Assembly (NCBI GenBank): GCA_965262505.1
Contig: CBDHFM010000030.1
Coordinates: forward strand, 2,914,001 to 2,978,000
DNA from: JACPPO01 sp965262505
GTDB lineage: Bacteria; Acidobacteriota; Vicinamibacteria; Vicinamibacterales; UBA2999
Reading direction: 5' to 3'
Length of the DNA stretch: 64,000 nucleotides
How positions within the stretch are numbered: the first letter of the stretch is position 1; each line of letters starts with the position of its first letter. This document shows, in pieces, positions 16,918 to 25,930 of the stretch. A program made the translations under genes and the position numbers. Below the pieces are notes generated by a model that saw nothing but the letters and a program-made list of their open reading frames with translations, had not been told where the DNA came from and searched no databases.

Positions 16918-18134
16918 TAACGCAACGAATAGTGCAGCCCGGCGGTGCGGACTGCCCATCCCGTGGACGCCACGACCATCACCACGGCGAGCACGGCAAC
17001 CGCCGCAGGCTTCATCAGCGCGCCGCGTCGAACCAGCCGGCGCACCGCCGCGTAGGCCGCCAGCGCGTAGAATGCGCCCGCCAGACTCATCAGGTCGTCC
17101 TTGAGATAGCCAAAGGTCAGCACCGCATTGCCCGCGAGCACCGATGCGGCAACGAAAAACAACCGATCGGCCTCGCTCCTTCCGGTGCGGTCACGCCAGC
17201 TCGAGACGACGGCAGCAACGATGCACATCGTCGTCAGCGCGGAGGACACCACTCCAACAACCATCCACGGCCACACGTCGCCCTGACGGAACGCCGCCGT
17301 CGTCACCCACAGTCCTGCACGCGGCTCGGCAAACAGCACGGAGAAAAAAGAGGCCCCGACGTTGTAGGCGTAGAACGGCCGCGGGTTGGCGGCGAACTGT
17401 TCCAGCAGTTCCGGCGGTTCGAGCACCCGCAGCCACATCGCGGAACTGCGTTCGTCCACGGTAGGCAGGCCGGTGGAGAGCACGACGACCCGCTGATAGA
17501 CGTACCCGCCGAGTACGAGCGTGGCGCCAGCAAGGCCTCGCATCGACACGCCGCGCAGGCCGGCCAGGCGCGCGGCCACGAGCACCACCCAGATGAGCAG
17601 GCCCGATTCAACCGTGAACGCCGCCACCCCGAACACGGCGACCGCTGCCACGTCATTGGCCGATCCCGGCGGCCGCTGTGCCAGCCGCAGGGCCACCAGC
17701 GCCAGCAGCATGATCTCCAGGAAGTGGTTGATCGGATAGGCCTCGCCCAACACATTCGCGAATGTGTGCCCGCCCAGGAGCACCGTGAGCGCGAACACCG
17801 CGGCGGCCACGTCCGTGCCGTCGCGCACCTGGAGCACGACCACGAACATCCAGACGGTCAGTATCAGCAGGACGACATGCACGCCCCTGAAGGCCGTCGT
17901 ATACGCGCCCCGTGAAAGGTCCGAGACGATTCGGGTCTGGGCGGCCTTGATGGGACGGAGAAACCCCGGCACCGCCAGGCCGCTCGCAAAGGCCGAGCCC
18001 AGCGACGGCGCCGACTGCGCCTCGATCAGATCACCGAGACTGTCGGACACCTGCACCGGGATGCGCCAGAGATCGTAGGCAAACGCCAGCGCAAGTACCG
18101 TCGCCAGCGCGAACACCCAGCGTCTGGCGTTCAT
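16917..18134 (-). CDS. Polytopic membrane protein in a polysaccharide operon
   Basis: This 405-residue protein has about ten hydrophobic segments and a larger non-cytoplasmic loop near residues 225-275. An early amphipathic stretch with SLGDLIEAQSAPSLG precedes the second helix. The architecture resembles GT-C-type glycosyltransferase or Wzy-like proteins, but I see no diagnostic motif and leave it unnamed. It overlaps the end of wecB by 4 bp (ATGA), so the two are translationally coupled. An ISAzo13 element is inserted exactly at its stop codon without altering the protein. Confidence 0.65.
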   Translation of the reverse strand: MNARRWVFALATVLALAFAYDLWRIPVQVSDSLGDLIEAQSAPSLGSAFASGLAVPGFLRPIKAAQTRIVSDLSRGAYTTAFRGVHVVLLILTVWMFVVVLQVRDGTDVAAAVFALTVLLGGHTFANVLGEAYPINHFLEIMLLALVALRLAQRPPGSANDVAAVAVFGVAAFTVESGLLIWVVLVAARLAGLRGVSMRGLAGATLVLGGYVYQRVVVLSTGLPTVDERSSAMWLRVLEPPELLEQFAANPRPFYAYNVGASFFSVLFAEPRAGLWVTTAAFRQGDVWPWMVVGVVSSALTTMCIVAAVVSSWRDRTGRSEADRLFFVAASVLAGNAVLTFGYLKDDLMSLAGAFYALAAYAAVRRLVRRGALMKPAAVAVLAVVMVVASTGWAVRTAGLHYSLR

Positions 18135-19256
18135 CGCACCGCCGCAACGGGTTTAACCCGCATCTGGAGGAGGCGGTCGGCAATGCGGCGCGACGCCTGG
18201 CCGTCGCCGAACGGACTCACCGCTCGAGCCATGCGGTTCCTCGCTCCCGGGTCGTCGAGCAATCCTTCGACGGCAGCCGTAATCGCGTGTGGGTCGGTGC
18301 CGACCAGCCGCGCCACACCTGCTTCGACGGCCTCGGGACGCTCGGTCGTGTCGCGAAGCACGAGCACCGGGCATCCGAGAACGGGCGCCTCTTCCTGAAC
18401 TCCGCCGGAATCGGTCAGCACGAGCCAGCTCGCCTCCATCATCGCGATGAAATAAAGATACTCGAGCGGCTCGACGAGTGCGATTCGGGGAACGCCCGAC
18501 AGGCGACCGCGAATCTTTTCCCGGACGCGAGGGTTGGGATGCACCGGCAGGACGAGCCGCACGTCCGACCGCGCCTCGACCACCGCCCGCAGCGCGTCGC
18601 ACATCCCCGCGAGCGGTGCCCCCCAGCTCTCCCGCCGGTGCAGCGTCACGAGGAGCACGCGCTCGCCGTCCGCGATCGGCACACGGCCTCTCGCCCTGGC
18701 GTACGCGGCGGTACGGCGGATCTGCAGCAGGGCGTCCACCACGGTATTGCCGCTCACACAGATGCGATCCGGCGCCACGCCTTCAGCAATCAGGCACGCG
18801 CGCGCGCGCCGTCGGCGCAAAGTGCATCGAGGACAGTGCAGTCGTCAGGCGGCGGTTCATCTCTTCCGGAAAAGGATTGAGGGGCAGCCCGGTGCGAAGT
18901 CCCGCTTCGACATGCGCAACCGGCACGCCGCGATAGAACGCCGCGAGACCGCACATGAACGCCGACGTCGTATCCCCCTGCACCACCAGCAGGTCGGCAG
19001 ACGCGCGGCCGAGCAGCGCGTCCATCTGAAGCAGCACGCGCCCGCTCACCTCTGCAAGGCTCTGCCGGGGGCGCATCACGTCCAGATCGACGTCGGGGGC
19101 GATGTCGAATATCGTGAGTGCCTGGTCCAGCATCTCCCGATGCTGGGCCGTCGTGACCACCTGTACGTCGATCTCGGATCGCGTGCGCAGTTCGATGATG
19201 ACGGGGGCGAGCTTGATGGCTTCCGGCCGCGTGCCAAACGCGATGAGCACCCTCAT
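18131..19256 (-). pseudogene. wecB: UDP-N-acetylglucosamine 2-epimerase, frameshifted at a (CG)n run
   Basis: The first half (from ATG 19256: MRVLIAFGTRPEAIKLAPV, QGDTTSAF, HVEAGLRTG) and the second half (ACLIAEGVAPDRI, SGNTVVDALL, VTLHRRESWG, TDSGGVQEEAP) together make a complete WecB/NeuC-type epimerase making UDP-ManNAc. They are in different frames. The break falls at the alternating CG tract 18797-18808; one more CG pair would restore a single frame of normal length. It is therefore either an assembly slip or phase-variation-like slippage. It overlaps GT2 upstream and the membrane protein downstream. Confidence 0.85.
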
Positions 19257-20032
19257 CGCGGACGTTCCGCCAGCCATCGGCGACAGCACTGAAGCAAGCG
19301 CCAGTAGTCTCGAAACAACTGCACACTGTAACTCATGTGAGACGTGCCGTGTCGGCGCACCCCAAGTACGATCGGCACCTCCACCACGCGAAATCCAGCC
19401 GCGTACGCCTTGACGACGCTCTCGAGTTGAATGGCGAACCCGTCCTCGCCAAGGATGAGCGCGTCGAGCACGCGCCGGCGCATCGCCCGATACCCCGTGG
19501 TCAAATCCCGGAATGGCACGCCCAGCACCCTCCGCCCCACGGCGTTTCCGGCGCGGCTGATCACTCTACGCCAGAGCGGCACGCCCGCCATGCTGCCCCC
19601 GGGTACGAACCGCGACCCGAGGGCAACGTCTGCGCCCTCCCACAAGGCTTTAATGAGTCGCGGAACATCTTCCGGATCGTGGCTGAGATCGGAGTCCATG
19701 AACACGGCGGCCGCACAGCCGGACGATCGCGCTTCCGCGATCCCGGTCTTCAGCGCCGCGGCCAGCCCGCGATTGGTCTCGTGGAGGACGACGGACAGCT
19801 CCGGCACCGTCGGCTTCAGCGTCACCAGTTCCTCTGCGGTACCGTCCCTCGATCCATCGTCAACGACAATGACCCGAAGCAGGATGGACGTGTGCCGGCA
19901 CGCGGTCACGATCTTCGTGATGAGGGGCGTAAGATTTCCCGCCTCGTTGTAGGCAGGAAGAACGACGGCGACCGCCTCGTGGGATGGCAATGTAGGAGGG
20001 GCCATTGGTACCCAGCCTCGACGGATCGTCAA
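19253..20032 (-). CDS. GT2 family glycosyltransferase (polyprenol-phosphate sugar synthase type)
   Basis: This 259-residue GT-A enzyme has VVLPAYNEAGNL at the start of the nucleotide fold, VDDGSRDGT, and the DxD-like MDSDLSHDPEDVPRLI, followed by GSRFVPGG and the acceptor-side RRVLDALILGEDGF. Its length and motifs match dolichol/polyprenol-phosphate mannosyltransferase-like enzymes without the C-terminal membrane domain. It probably loads a sugar on a lipid carrier for the downstream membrane protein. Its stop overlaps the wecB start (ATGA). An internal ATG at residue 10 is an alternative start. Confidence 0.8.
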   Translation of the reverse strand: MTIRRGWVPMAPPTLPSHEAVAVVLPAYNEAGNLTPLITKIVTACRHTSILLRVIVVDDGSRDGTAEELVTLKPTVPELSVVLHETNRGLAAALKTGIAEARSSGCAAAVFMDSDLSHDPEDVPRLIKALWEGADVALGSRFVPGGSMAGVPLWRRVISRAGNAVGRRVLGVPFRDLTTGYRAMRRRVLDALILGEDGFAIQLESVVKAYAAGFRVVEVPIVLGVRRHGTSHMSYSVQLFRDYWRLLQCCRRWLAERPR

Positions 20033-20125
20033 TACGGATGGCCGCCATCGGGCCCCCGAGCTGTGCGTATGGGAACAATATCCTTGACGCGCACACGTTG
20101 CGCCAACCCGGTGTTCTCCTACGTT

Positions 20126-22264
20126 CTACTGCAATCCGGCCCGTGGTAGGCCGAGATCCCGCTCCTCCGCCTGGTGAATGCGCCTCTCGGCATCCTGCGG
20201 CAGCAGGAATCCCTCTCGTTGAAGCCGCGCCGCGGCCGCACGTACCAGCTCCACGTAGTGCTCGTGCGTTCCATAACGCTCCTCCAGCGACGGCCGCGGA
20301 TCGGCGCCGCGCTCGGCCGCTGTCTTCGCAAACGGGATATACCCGCCCAATGTCCCGCAGGATTCGCCTTCCATGAAGCCCGCCCGTCGTACGTTCCACG
20401 GCGTGTAGGTACCGAGGGGCACCTGAAGCATGGTGGAGCGGACGCCCGCGATTTCGTTACCGTCACTGTCCACCTTGGCCACGAGGACTCTGTACTCGGC
20501 CGTCGGATGATGGCGAGTGGGCAATGTGAAATAGTCGTTAACAAACAGATCGTTGACCTTTCCCAGGTAGTGGACGCCTGGAATCGATGGGAACCCTTGC
20601 GCAGCCTGAGGTGACGGAGCCACCAACGTCCCGTCCGACAGCTTCGGATGCTGACTTGCCGGTGGCAGGGTTCCGTTCGTCACCCAGGCCTGCATCGCCC
20701 CAAGCAGCGGGCGCTGCGCGTCACGATACGGATTCGGGTTGGCGGGCAGCTCACAAATGCCCCTGGATTCGGGCGAGGGGTCCTCGCCGGTTCCCCCCTG
20801 GTGCTGGGTGCCGGAAAAGTAGTAGAACCTGACGTTCTCTGGCAAGGGGATATCTGTCATCCCAAGCGGGTCGGTCACGATGAGCGAGTTACGGGCGGCC
20901 CATCCCTCAGTAGCGGAATCCCACTGCATGATCTTCGGACACGTCCCCGTCACGCGACAACGCGCGAGCTCGCCATCAACGCGCCCGCTTACAGGATCGG
21001 TCATCGTTTCATACGTGAAGGGAAACTGGTCGTCGGGGAAATAGTGGTCCTGGGCGCCCCTCGAGAACCGGCCTGGCATGCCAAACTCAAAATTCGTGAA
21101 CGTACGACGCGCGCCTCCTGTATGAGCAATCGCGCCGTCGAACACCATGCGCCCGGCGCTGTCGCGATTCGCTCCCTGGTACACAAAATCCCTGACCATC
21201 CGTCCCGGCTGTGACTGGCCGAACGCGATTGCCCGCCGGATGGGATTGCGCTCACCACCCGCTCGGGCCACGATCGGGTTGGTGTCGGTGGTGTCGTGGC
21301 GGAGAAAGGACACAAACTCTCGAATCGCGCCAAACCCAATCCCCAAGACGATCGGATCCTGAGCCTCGTAAACCAGGTTGTAGACGTAATCCGTCGAAAA
21401 GCCGGCCGGTACGCACACATCGTGGTTGCCGGCCTCGGCCGTGCCCGACCCGTCGCACGTCGCAAAGGACCATGACGCCCGAGGAAGGAGCTCGAGTTCC
21501 GCGTGCGGATTCGCTCGTCGATACAGCTTCGCCTCTTGCATGCTGTCGTCGACTGCCCGGTACTCGACGCGGGCCGAGTGCGCCGGCCGATTGAAAGTAA
21601 ACTCCGTCGTAATCCAGCGCCGGATCGGACTGCCGTCCGGACGCGTCGCAACCGGGAACTGGGCCGTCAGCCGGCCGCCTCCCGGCTGCACGTCGCCCTG
21701 CCAGCCACTCCAGACGATCGTGTAGCCCTGTTCCAGCAGGAAGCCATCGCCCAGCTCCGCCGCGCTGGCGGGGAAGCTTCCATTTGCCCCGCTCAGGCCC
21801 ACGTGGAGGTTGAAGGCCCTTTGGTTCCCGCGGTTGACGACGTCGTAAAACATCGTCCCGTTGCCGCGCGTCATGTCGATCGGTTTCAGGATACGGAAGT
21901 CCGCCGAATACTCGACCATTCCCTGCGCGTTGCGGGGCGCGCGATCGATATTGACGATGAAGGCGTTGTGCGGATCGCCAGGGTCGATTTCCCCGTAGAG
22001 GCGTCCGAGGAGCTTTTCGTATCGACCCGTGCGGCCGAACTCGTGCCCGTCGAAGGTCGGCGACTCGATGCTATCGATCTCCACGCGCGTAATGCGCGAT
22101 GTGCCGGAACCCGCGGCGGATGCCGCGCCTTCCTGCGCCTGGCCTGTTTGGGATGTCAGGACTGCGATCCCCCAGACACAACTGATAAAGACGATGACAG
22201 AGGCGCCGGTCAGCCACCCGCGACGATAACCGCGCCGTTCGCTTTGCTCGGCCATTGGCGTCAC
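20126..22264 (-). CDS. Exported alpha/beta hydrolase, Abhydrolase_10 family
   Basis: A long n-region and hydrophobic segment (SVIVFISCVWGIAVL) form a signal anchor or signal peptide. The remaining roughly 670 residues match the large alpha/beta-hydrolase domain typical of this family: YFYDVVNRGNQ-like core (read MFYDVVNRGNQRAF), FLLEQGYTIVWSGWQGD, AFGQSQPGRMVRDF with the nucleophile serine in GQSQPG, and FYYFSGTQHQGG. Substrates of the family are unknown, although secreted esterase activity is likely. Cysteines in CDGSG and CVPAG may form disulfides. It is a single gene. Confidence 0.8.
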   Translation of the reverse strand: MTPMAEQSERRGYRRGWLTGASVIVFISCVWGIAVLTSQTGQAQEGAASAAGSGTSRITRVEIDSIESPTFDGHEFGRTGRYEKLLGRLYGEIDPGDPHNAFIVNIDRAPRNAQGMVEYSADFRILKPIDMTRGNGTMFYDVVNRGNQRAFNLHVGLSGANGSFPASAAELGDGFLLEQGYTIVWSGWQGDVQPGGGRLTAQFPVATRPDGSPIRRWITTEFTFNRPAHSARVEYRAVDDSMQEAKLYRRANPHAELELLPRASWSFATCDGSGTAEAGNHDVCVPAGFSTDYVYNLVYEAQDPIVLGIGFGAIREFVSFLRHDTTDTNPIVARAGGERNPIRRAIAFGQSQPGRMVRDFVYQGANRDSAGRMVFDGAIAHTGGARRTFTNFEFGMPGRFSRGAQDHYFPDDQFPFTYETMTDPVSGRVDGELARCRVTGTCPKIMQWDSATEGWAARNSLIVTDPLGMTDIPLPENVRFYYFSGTQHQGGTGEDPSPESRGICELPANPNPYRDAQRPLLGAMQAWVTNGTLPPASQHPKLSDGTLVAPSPQAAQGFPSIPGVHYLGKVNDLFVNDYFTLPTRHHPTAEYRVLVAKVDSDGNEIAGVRSTMLQVPLGTYTPWNVRRAGFMEGESCGTLGGYIPFAKTAAERGADPRPSLEERYGTHEHYVELVRAAAARLQREGFLLPQDAERRIHQAEERDLGLPRAGLQ

Positions 22265-22328
22265 CCCTTCCCTTTACATTCAGATCAGGGTCGTGCTCTC
22301 CATCAGAAGCGTTACATTTCTCAACCGT

Positions 22329-23468
22329 TCATGCCCTCGCCCGCACGATGGCGTTGTACTCGTCGGTCGCCACCCGTAACGCTTCGTTGTCCGCGATGGG
22401 CGTCAGCGTGCCATTGAACTCGGCGTACAGCCTGAACGTGTTCAGCACGATGCGCCCCGCGCCCATCCAATTGGTGAACCTACCCATGTTGATGTCAGCG
22501 GCGGCTTTCCCGGCGCTCATCCCGCCGTCGAAGCGCTTTCGCGCTTCGCTCTTGAGCAGTCGGAAGTACTCGGCGTTCTCCCCCATCTCTTTCTTGCCGC
22601 CAATCGGCCCGTGCCCCGGGATGATCGTCTCCACGTCCATATCCAGGATCCGGTCCATGACCTCCAGCCACGGCGTCACGTGGCCATTATGCGCAAACGG
22701 CGCGACATGGAACATGGCAACGTCGCCGACAAACAGAACCTTGTGCTCGGGCAGATAGACCAGCAGGTCGCCCCACGTGTGCGCGACCCCCGGATGGATG
22801 AGCTCCACCGCCGTCCCCCCGTAGTAGTAGGTCATCTTGTCGGTCACCGTCACAGTCGGGGCGAACAGCTCCTTGCGTTCGTTCCCCTCCCAGGTCGAGC
22901 GGATGCGACCGTAGGCCGGGTCGGGTGGACCGTCTGGCGTCATCGCGGCCGCCATCTGAAGGACCCGCTCGCGGCAGAACGGATGGGCCACGATCTCGGC
23001 CGGCATGAAATACTGGCCGCCGTTGACGTGGTCGCCATGGTTGTGTGTGTAGACCACGCGGCCGAACGGCTGGTTCCCGATCGTGTTCCGGATCGCCGCA
23101 ATGAATGGCCGGGCGGCACCCGGTCCGTTCAGGGTGTCGAACACCATGAGGTCATCGCCGCCGACCATGACGCAGGCGTTGCTGATGCCGCCGCCGTTGG
23201 CCGGCGGCCCGTTGCCCTGGATGTAGGCGTAAAAGTTGGGCGCGAGTTGACGGAGCTCGGTCGCCCACGTAGGGGGTTGGGGAAACTTGGGATCCGCCGG
23301 AGGGTCGTCGGCCGGCGGGCGCCTGATCGGGCCAGCGCCCGCCGCGCCTTGTTGGGCGCCGGCCACGTCCGCGTGCAGCATCGAGACGAGCCCGACGCCC
23401 GCACCAGCCCCGAGCACCAGCGCTTCCCGGCGACTGATGCGTACAGCTCCACCGTTCTCCAGCTTCGC
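22329..23468 (-). CDS. Tat-exported metallo-beta-lactamase-fold hydrolase
   Basis: From ATG 23468 the protein begins MAKLENGGAVRISRREALVL, whose SRREAL-type twin arginine and following hydrophobic run mark a Tat signal, so it folds with metal before export. The MBL metal site HNHGDH follows VVYTHNHGDHVNGGQ; further ligands are HPG in ELIHPGVAHTWGDLLVY and IIPGHGPIGG. A long C-terminal helical part ends RVATDEYNAIVRARA. Members near this type act as quinoprotein-relay or SoxH-like hydrolases, but the substrate is not known. An upstream ATG at 23513 lacks any signal-peptide logic. Confidence 0.8.
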   Translation of the reverse strand, partial: AKLENGGAVRISRREALVLGAGAGVGLVSMLHADVAGAQQGAAGAGPIRRPPADDPPADPKFPQPPTWATELRQLAPNFYAYIQGNGPPANGGGISNACVMVGGDDLMVFDTLNGPGAARPFIAAIRNTIGNQPFGRVVYTHNHGDHVNGGQYFMPAEIVAHPFCRERVLQMAAAMTPDGPPDPAYGRIRSTWEGNERKELFAPTVTVTDKMTYYYGGTAVELIHPGVAHTWGDLLVYLPEHKVLFVGDVAMFHVAPFAHNGHVTPWLEVMDRILDMDVETIIPGHGPIGGKKEMGENAEYFRLLKSEARKRFDGGMSAGKAAADINMGRFTNWMGAGRIVLNTFRLYAEFNGTLTPIADNEALRVATDEYNAIVRARA

Positions 23469-23852
23469 CATCAGCTCCTCCTTCACGCTCCAAGCGGATC
23501 TCGTGCCGAGCATTGATCCAGATTGCCCAACTGTGGGCCTCCTGGGATCGTGCCAATGGGTGAACGTGCTGATCCTAATGCACCTGATCCAGATTCCTGC
23601 ACTCAGGCTCCTAAAATCGTGTCCATCCTCAGATCAGCGCAACAACCTCCTCATACGGGGCCAGACCGCCGCCGGCGTGGTCATGTGCGGAGAAAAACCC
23701 GTTCATCAAGCGCGGCACGAATCGAGGGTGGGGCCATGGGTTTGTTCGGAGTCACATGGCCATACCGGCGGTTGATGGTTAGGAGCGGTTGCGTGACCTC
23801 GGCGGGGATGGCCGCGGACCCGCGATCAGGTCAACTCGAGTGATCTGTAGGT
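23469..23852. other. Gene-free stretch ending in an IS1380-end-like repeat
   Basis: No gene is supported between the MBL gene and the TIGR02757 gene. A leftward scrap (NKPMAPPSIRAALDERVF) looks faintly protein-like but has no recognisable family. The right edge carries the repeat at 23831-23855. Confidence 0.35.
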
Positions 23853-23855
23853 TTA
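23831..23855 (+). repeat. IS1380-end-like repeat, copy C
   Basis: CAACTCGAGTGATCTGTAGG is followed by TTTAA. It resembles the two copies near 13.1 and 13.9 kb and the IS1380 right end. The TTA at 23853-23855 is the reversed stop codon of the TIGR02757 gene, so it sits exactly at a gene end. Confidence 0.4.
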
Positions 23856-24743
23856 ACCTTTGACCTTCGACTTCCGCCTCTTGACCTTCGGATGACACAC
23901 GCCGCGCAGCGGACACTGCGAATCCTTTTGGGCCCGGTTGAATCCGCAGGCATTCATCATCCCGACGTGGCAGAGCGAGAAATCGTAGCGCACGGGATCT
24001 GTCGGATCGACGGCGCGCAACGAGGCGGTGATCTCCGCCGCCATCTTCCATCCTGGACTCCGGTAGCGAGTCAGCCGCAGGCATCGCCCAAGGCGGACCA
24101 CGTGGGTGTCGAGCGGCACGATGAGCCGGGAGGGCGACAGCCCCGTCCACACACCGAGGTCGACGACATCCTTCCGCACCATCCACCGCAGGAACAGGTT
24201 GAGACGCTTGCAGGCGCTCCCCGCTGAGGGCCGCGGGAAAAAGGAGCAGACGCCAGGGCGCCTCGGCACACGGCCGTACGCGGGGCGCACATCCACGGCA
24301 AGCGCCCGTGTCGCAAAGGCCTCGAGGCCCGGTCCGATATCGGGTGCTCCGGCAACGTCACCCGCAAGAAAGAATCGCTCAATCGATCCCGACTCTCGAA
24401 GCATGCGCTGCAGGATGAGCATCAGTGCGGCAAGGTCGCTGCCGCGGATCCAGCGGTGTACGAGCGGCGCCAGCCGCCCGCCGTCCGCTGCAGGATCGAA
24501 CTCCCGCACGAACGCCGCGGGCCGGGGGCCCATGACAGCCAGGAGCGACTCGATCGAGTGGAGCACGCTGGCAACCCGTCCAAAGGCCAGGCCGGCCGCG
24601 CAGAAACCAACGACTTCGCGGTCCTCTGCCGCGCCGTAGCGCCGAACGATGTGCACGGGATCGCTGGCCGAGTGCAGGTGATCGAACGTGCGGTAGAGCT
24701 GCTCAAACGGCTCCCGCAGCTCGGCACGTTGGCGCGGCGGCAC
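23853..24743 (-). CDS. TIGR02757 (DUF2400) family protein
   Basis: From GTG 24743 this is about 296 residues: LREPFEQLYRTFDHLHSASD at the start, then DREVVGFCAAGLAFGRVASV, MLILQRMLRESGS, RPSAGSACKRLNLFLRWMVR, LDTHVVRLGRCLRLT and DFSLCHVGMMNACGF, ending with a Cys-rich tail (QCPLRGVC) and a basic KVKRRKSKVKG. The domain is related to HhH-GPD glycosylases, but its function is undefined. GTG 24743 lies 5 bp after the GNAT stop; the frame open further upstream is antisense-like noise. It ends the pyrimidine operon. Confidence 0.8.
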   Translation of the reverse strand: MPPRQRAELREPFEQLYRTFDHLHSASDPVHIVRRYGAAEDREVVGFCAAGLAFGRVASVLHSIESLLAVMGPRPAAFVREFDPAADGGRLAPLVHRWIRGSDLAALMLILQRMLRESGSIERFFLAGDVAGAPDIGPGLEAFATRALAVDVRPAYGRVPRRPGVCSFFPRPSAGSACKRLNLFLRWMVRKDVVDLGVWTGLSPSRLIVPLDTHVVRLGRCLRLTRYRSPGWKMAAEITASLRAVDPTDPVRYDFSLCHVGMMNACGFNRAQKDSQCPLRGVCHPKVKRRKSKVKG

Positions 24744-24748
24744 CCCGT

Positions 24749-25234
24749 CTATGCCTTCGCCAGCCGGTCGAGCGCTTCGCCTGTCAGCCGGTACACGGTC
24801 CACTCGTCCATGGCCCGCGCCCCGATGCTCCGGTAGAAGCCGATTGCCCGGTCGTTCCAGTCCAGGACTGACCATTCCATGCGGCCGCAATCGCGCTCCC
24901 TGGCGATGCGCGCGAGATGGCACAGCAGGGCGCGACCGATGCCGCGGCCACGCCATTCCGGCAGCACGAAGAGATCCTCGAGGTAGAGACCGGGGCGGGA
25001 GAGAAACGTCGAGTAGCTATGGAACCACACGGCAAAGCCGACAGCCTCGCTTCCGACTCTGGCGATGACGGCTTCCGCGTGCGGGGTCGCACCGAACAGC
25101 GATTCGCGAAGGCCGGCCTCGGCGGCCTCGACCTCATGGGCGAGCCGCTCGTACTCGGCAAGCGCCTTGATCAGACCGAGGATGAGCGGCAGGTCTCGAA
25201 TGCCCGCCGACTCTATGCGCAGATCGACGGCCAT
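24749..25234 (-). CDS. GNAT N-acetyltransferase
   Basis: From ATG 25234 this is a 161-residue GNAT fold: DLPLILGLIKALAEYERLAH, then YLEDLFVLPEWRGRGIGRAL with the acetyl-CoA pyrophosphate loop R/Q-x-x-G-x-G/A, and WSVLDWNDRAIGFYRSIGA as the C-terminal beta-bulge region. It is closest in style to diamine (SSAT-like) acetyltransferases. The start at 25234 follows the pyrE stop by 2 bp, so the two are likely cotranslated. A role in pyrimidine metabolism is not evident. Confidence 0.85.
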   Translation of the reverse strand: MAVDLRIESAGIRDLPLILGLIKALAEYERLAHEVEAAEAGLRESLFGATPHAEAVIARVGSEAVGFAVWFHSYSTFLSRPGLYLEDLFVLPEWRGRGIGRALLCHLARIARERDCGRMEWSVLDWNDRAIGFYRSIGARAMDEWTVYRLTGEALDRLAKA

Positions 25235-25236
25235 CG

Positions 25237-25857
25237 CTAAAACGCCGTCACCGGCACGGCCGCCCGGCACAACGGGCAACTGTCGGCGGGGTAGTTGTCG
25301 GGCGCCTTGTACTCGGCCAGCGCGACGTTCGGAACGCCGGCGTCGACGAGCGCTTCCATCCGGTCGTAGATTTCCGCCGTGGCGAGGACCTGCCCGCCGG
25401 CCTCGCGCACGAGCTCGACGCAACGGGCCTGCGTCTGACCGGTGTTGCGGACGTCATCGACGACCAGGGCTTTCTTTCCGGTCACCTGCTGCTCATAGAA
25501 GCGCGTGAGCGTGTGGCTATGGTCGGCGTTGAGCGTAAAAGGCGCGAACAGCGTGGGGGGGCGGGTGATCGCCCTCCGGCTATCGAGGAGCCCCGCCATG
25601 GTATGGGCCAGCAGGGCGCCACCGGTCACGGGGCCGGTCACCACTTCCGTGGCCTCGACAATGGACGCGGGCAACACGTCGAGAAGGTCCTGGGCGAAGC
25701 GCCAGATCGTCGAAGGGTAGCGGAACAGCTGGTGGGGATGGAGATAGGCAGCGCCGTGGTAGCCGTTGCCGAAATCAAAGTGGCCGTCGAGCATCAGTAC
25801 TTCGTACTGTTGCAGGTCCTCGAGCGCCTTCTTGCGTACTTCATCCCGGCGGGTCAT
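25237..25857 (-). CDS. pyrE: Orotate phosphoribosyltransferase-like protein
   Basis: This 206-residue type I phosphoribosyltransferase has the PRPP-binding loop VVDDVRNTGQTQA near residues 130-142, an early GHFDFGNGYHGAAYL, and a Cys-containing tail (CPLCRAAVP) seen in some PyrE subgroups. It should convert orotate and PRPP to OMP, the only UMP-pathway step otherwise missing here. The assignment rests on motif plus position in a pyr operon; a generic PRTase is the alternative. Confidence 0.75.
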   Translation of the reverse strand: MTRRDEVRKKALEDLQQYEVLMLDGHFDFGNGYHGAAYLHPHQLFRYPSTIWRFAQDLLDVLPASIVEATEVVTGPVTGGALLAHTMAGLLDSRRAITRPPTLFAPFTLNADHSHTLTRFYEQQVTGKKALVVDDVRNTGQTQARCVELVREAGGQVLATAEIYDRMEALVDAGVPNVALAEYKAPDNYPADSCPLCRAAVPVTAF

Positions 25858-25930
25858 CGCGACTCCCGGTACCCAGCTCTGGCTCCTCCAACGCTCGGCG
25901 TTGCGCTGGTTTGACGCCGGGCGCTATCCA

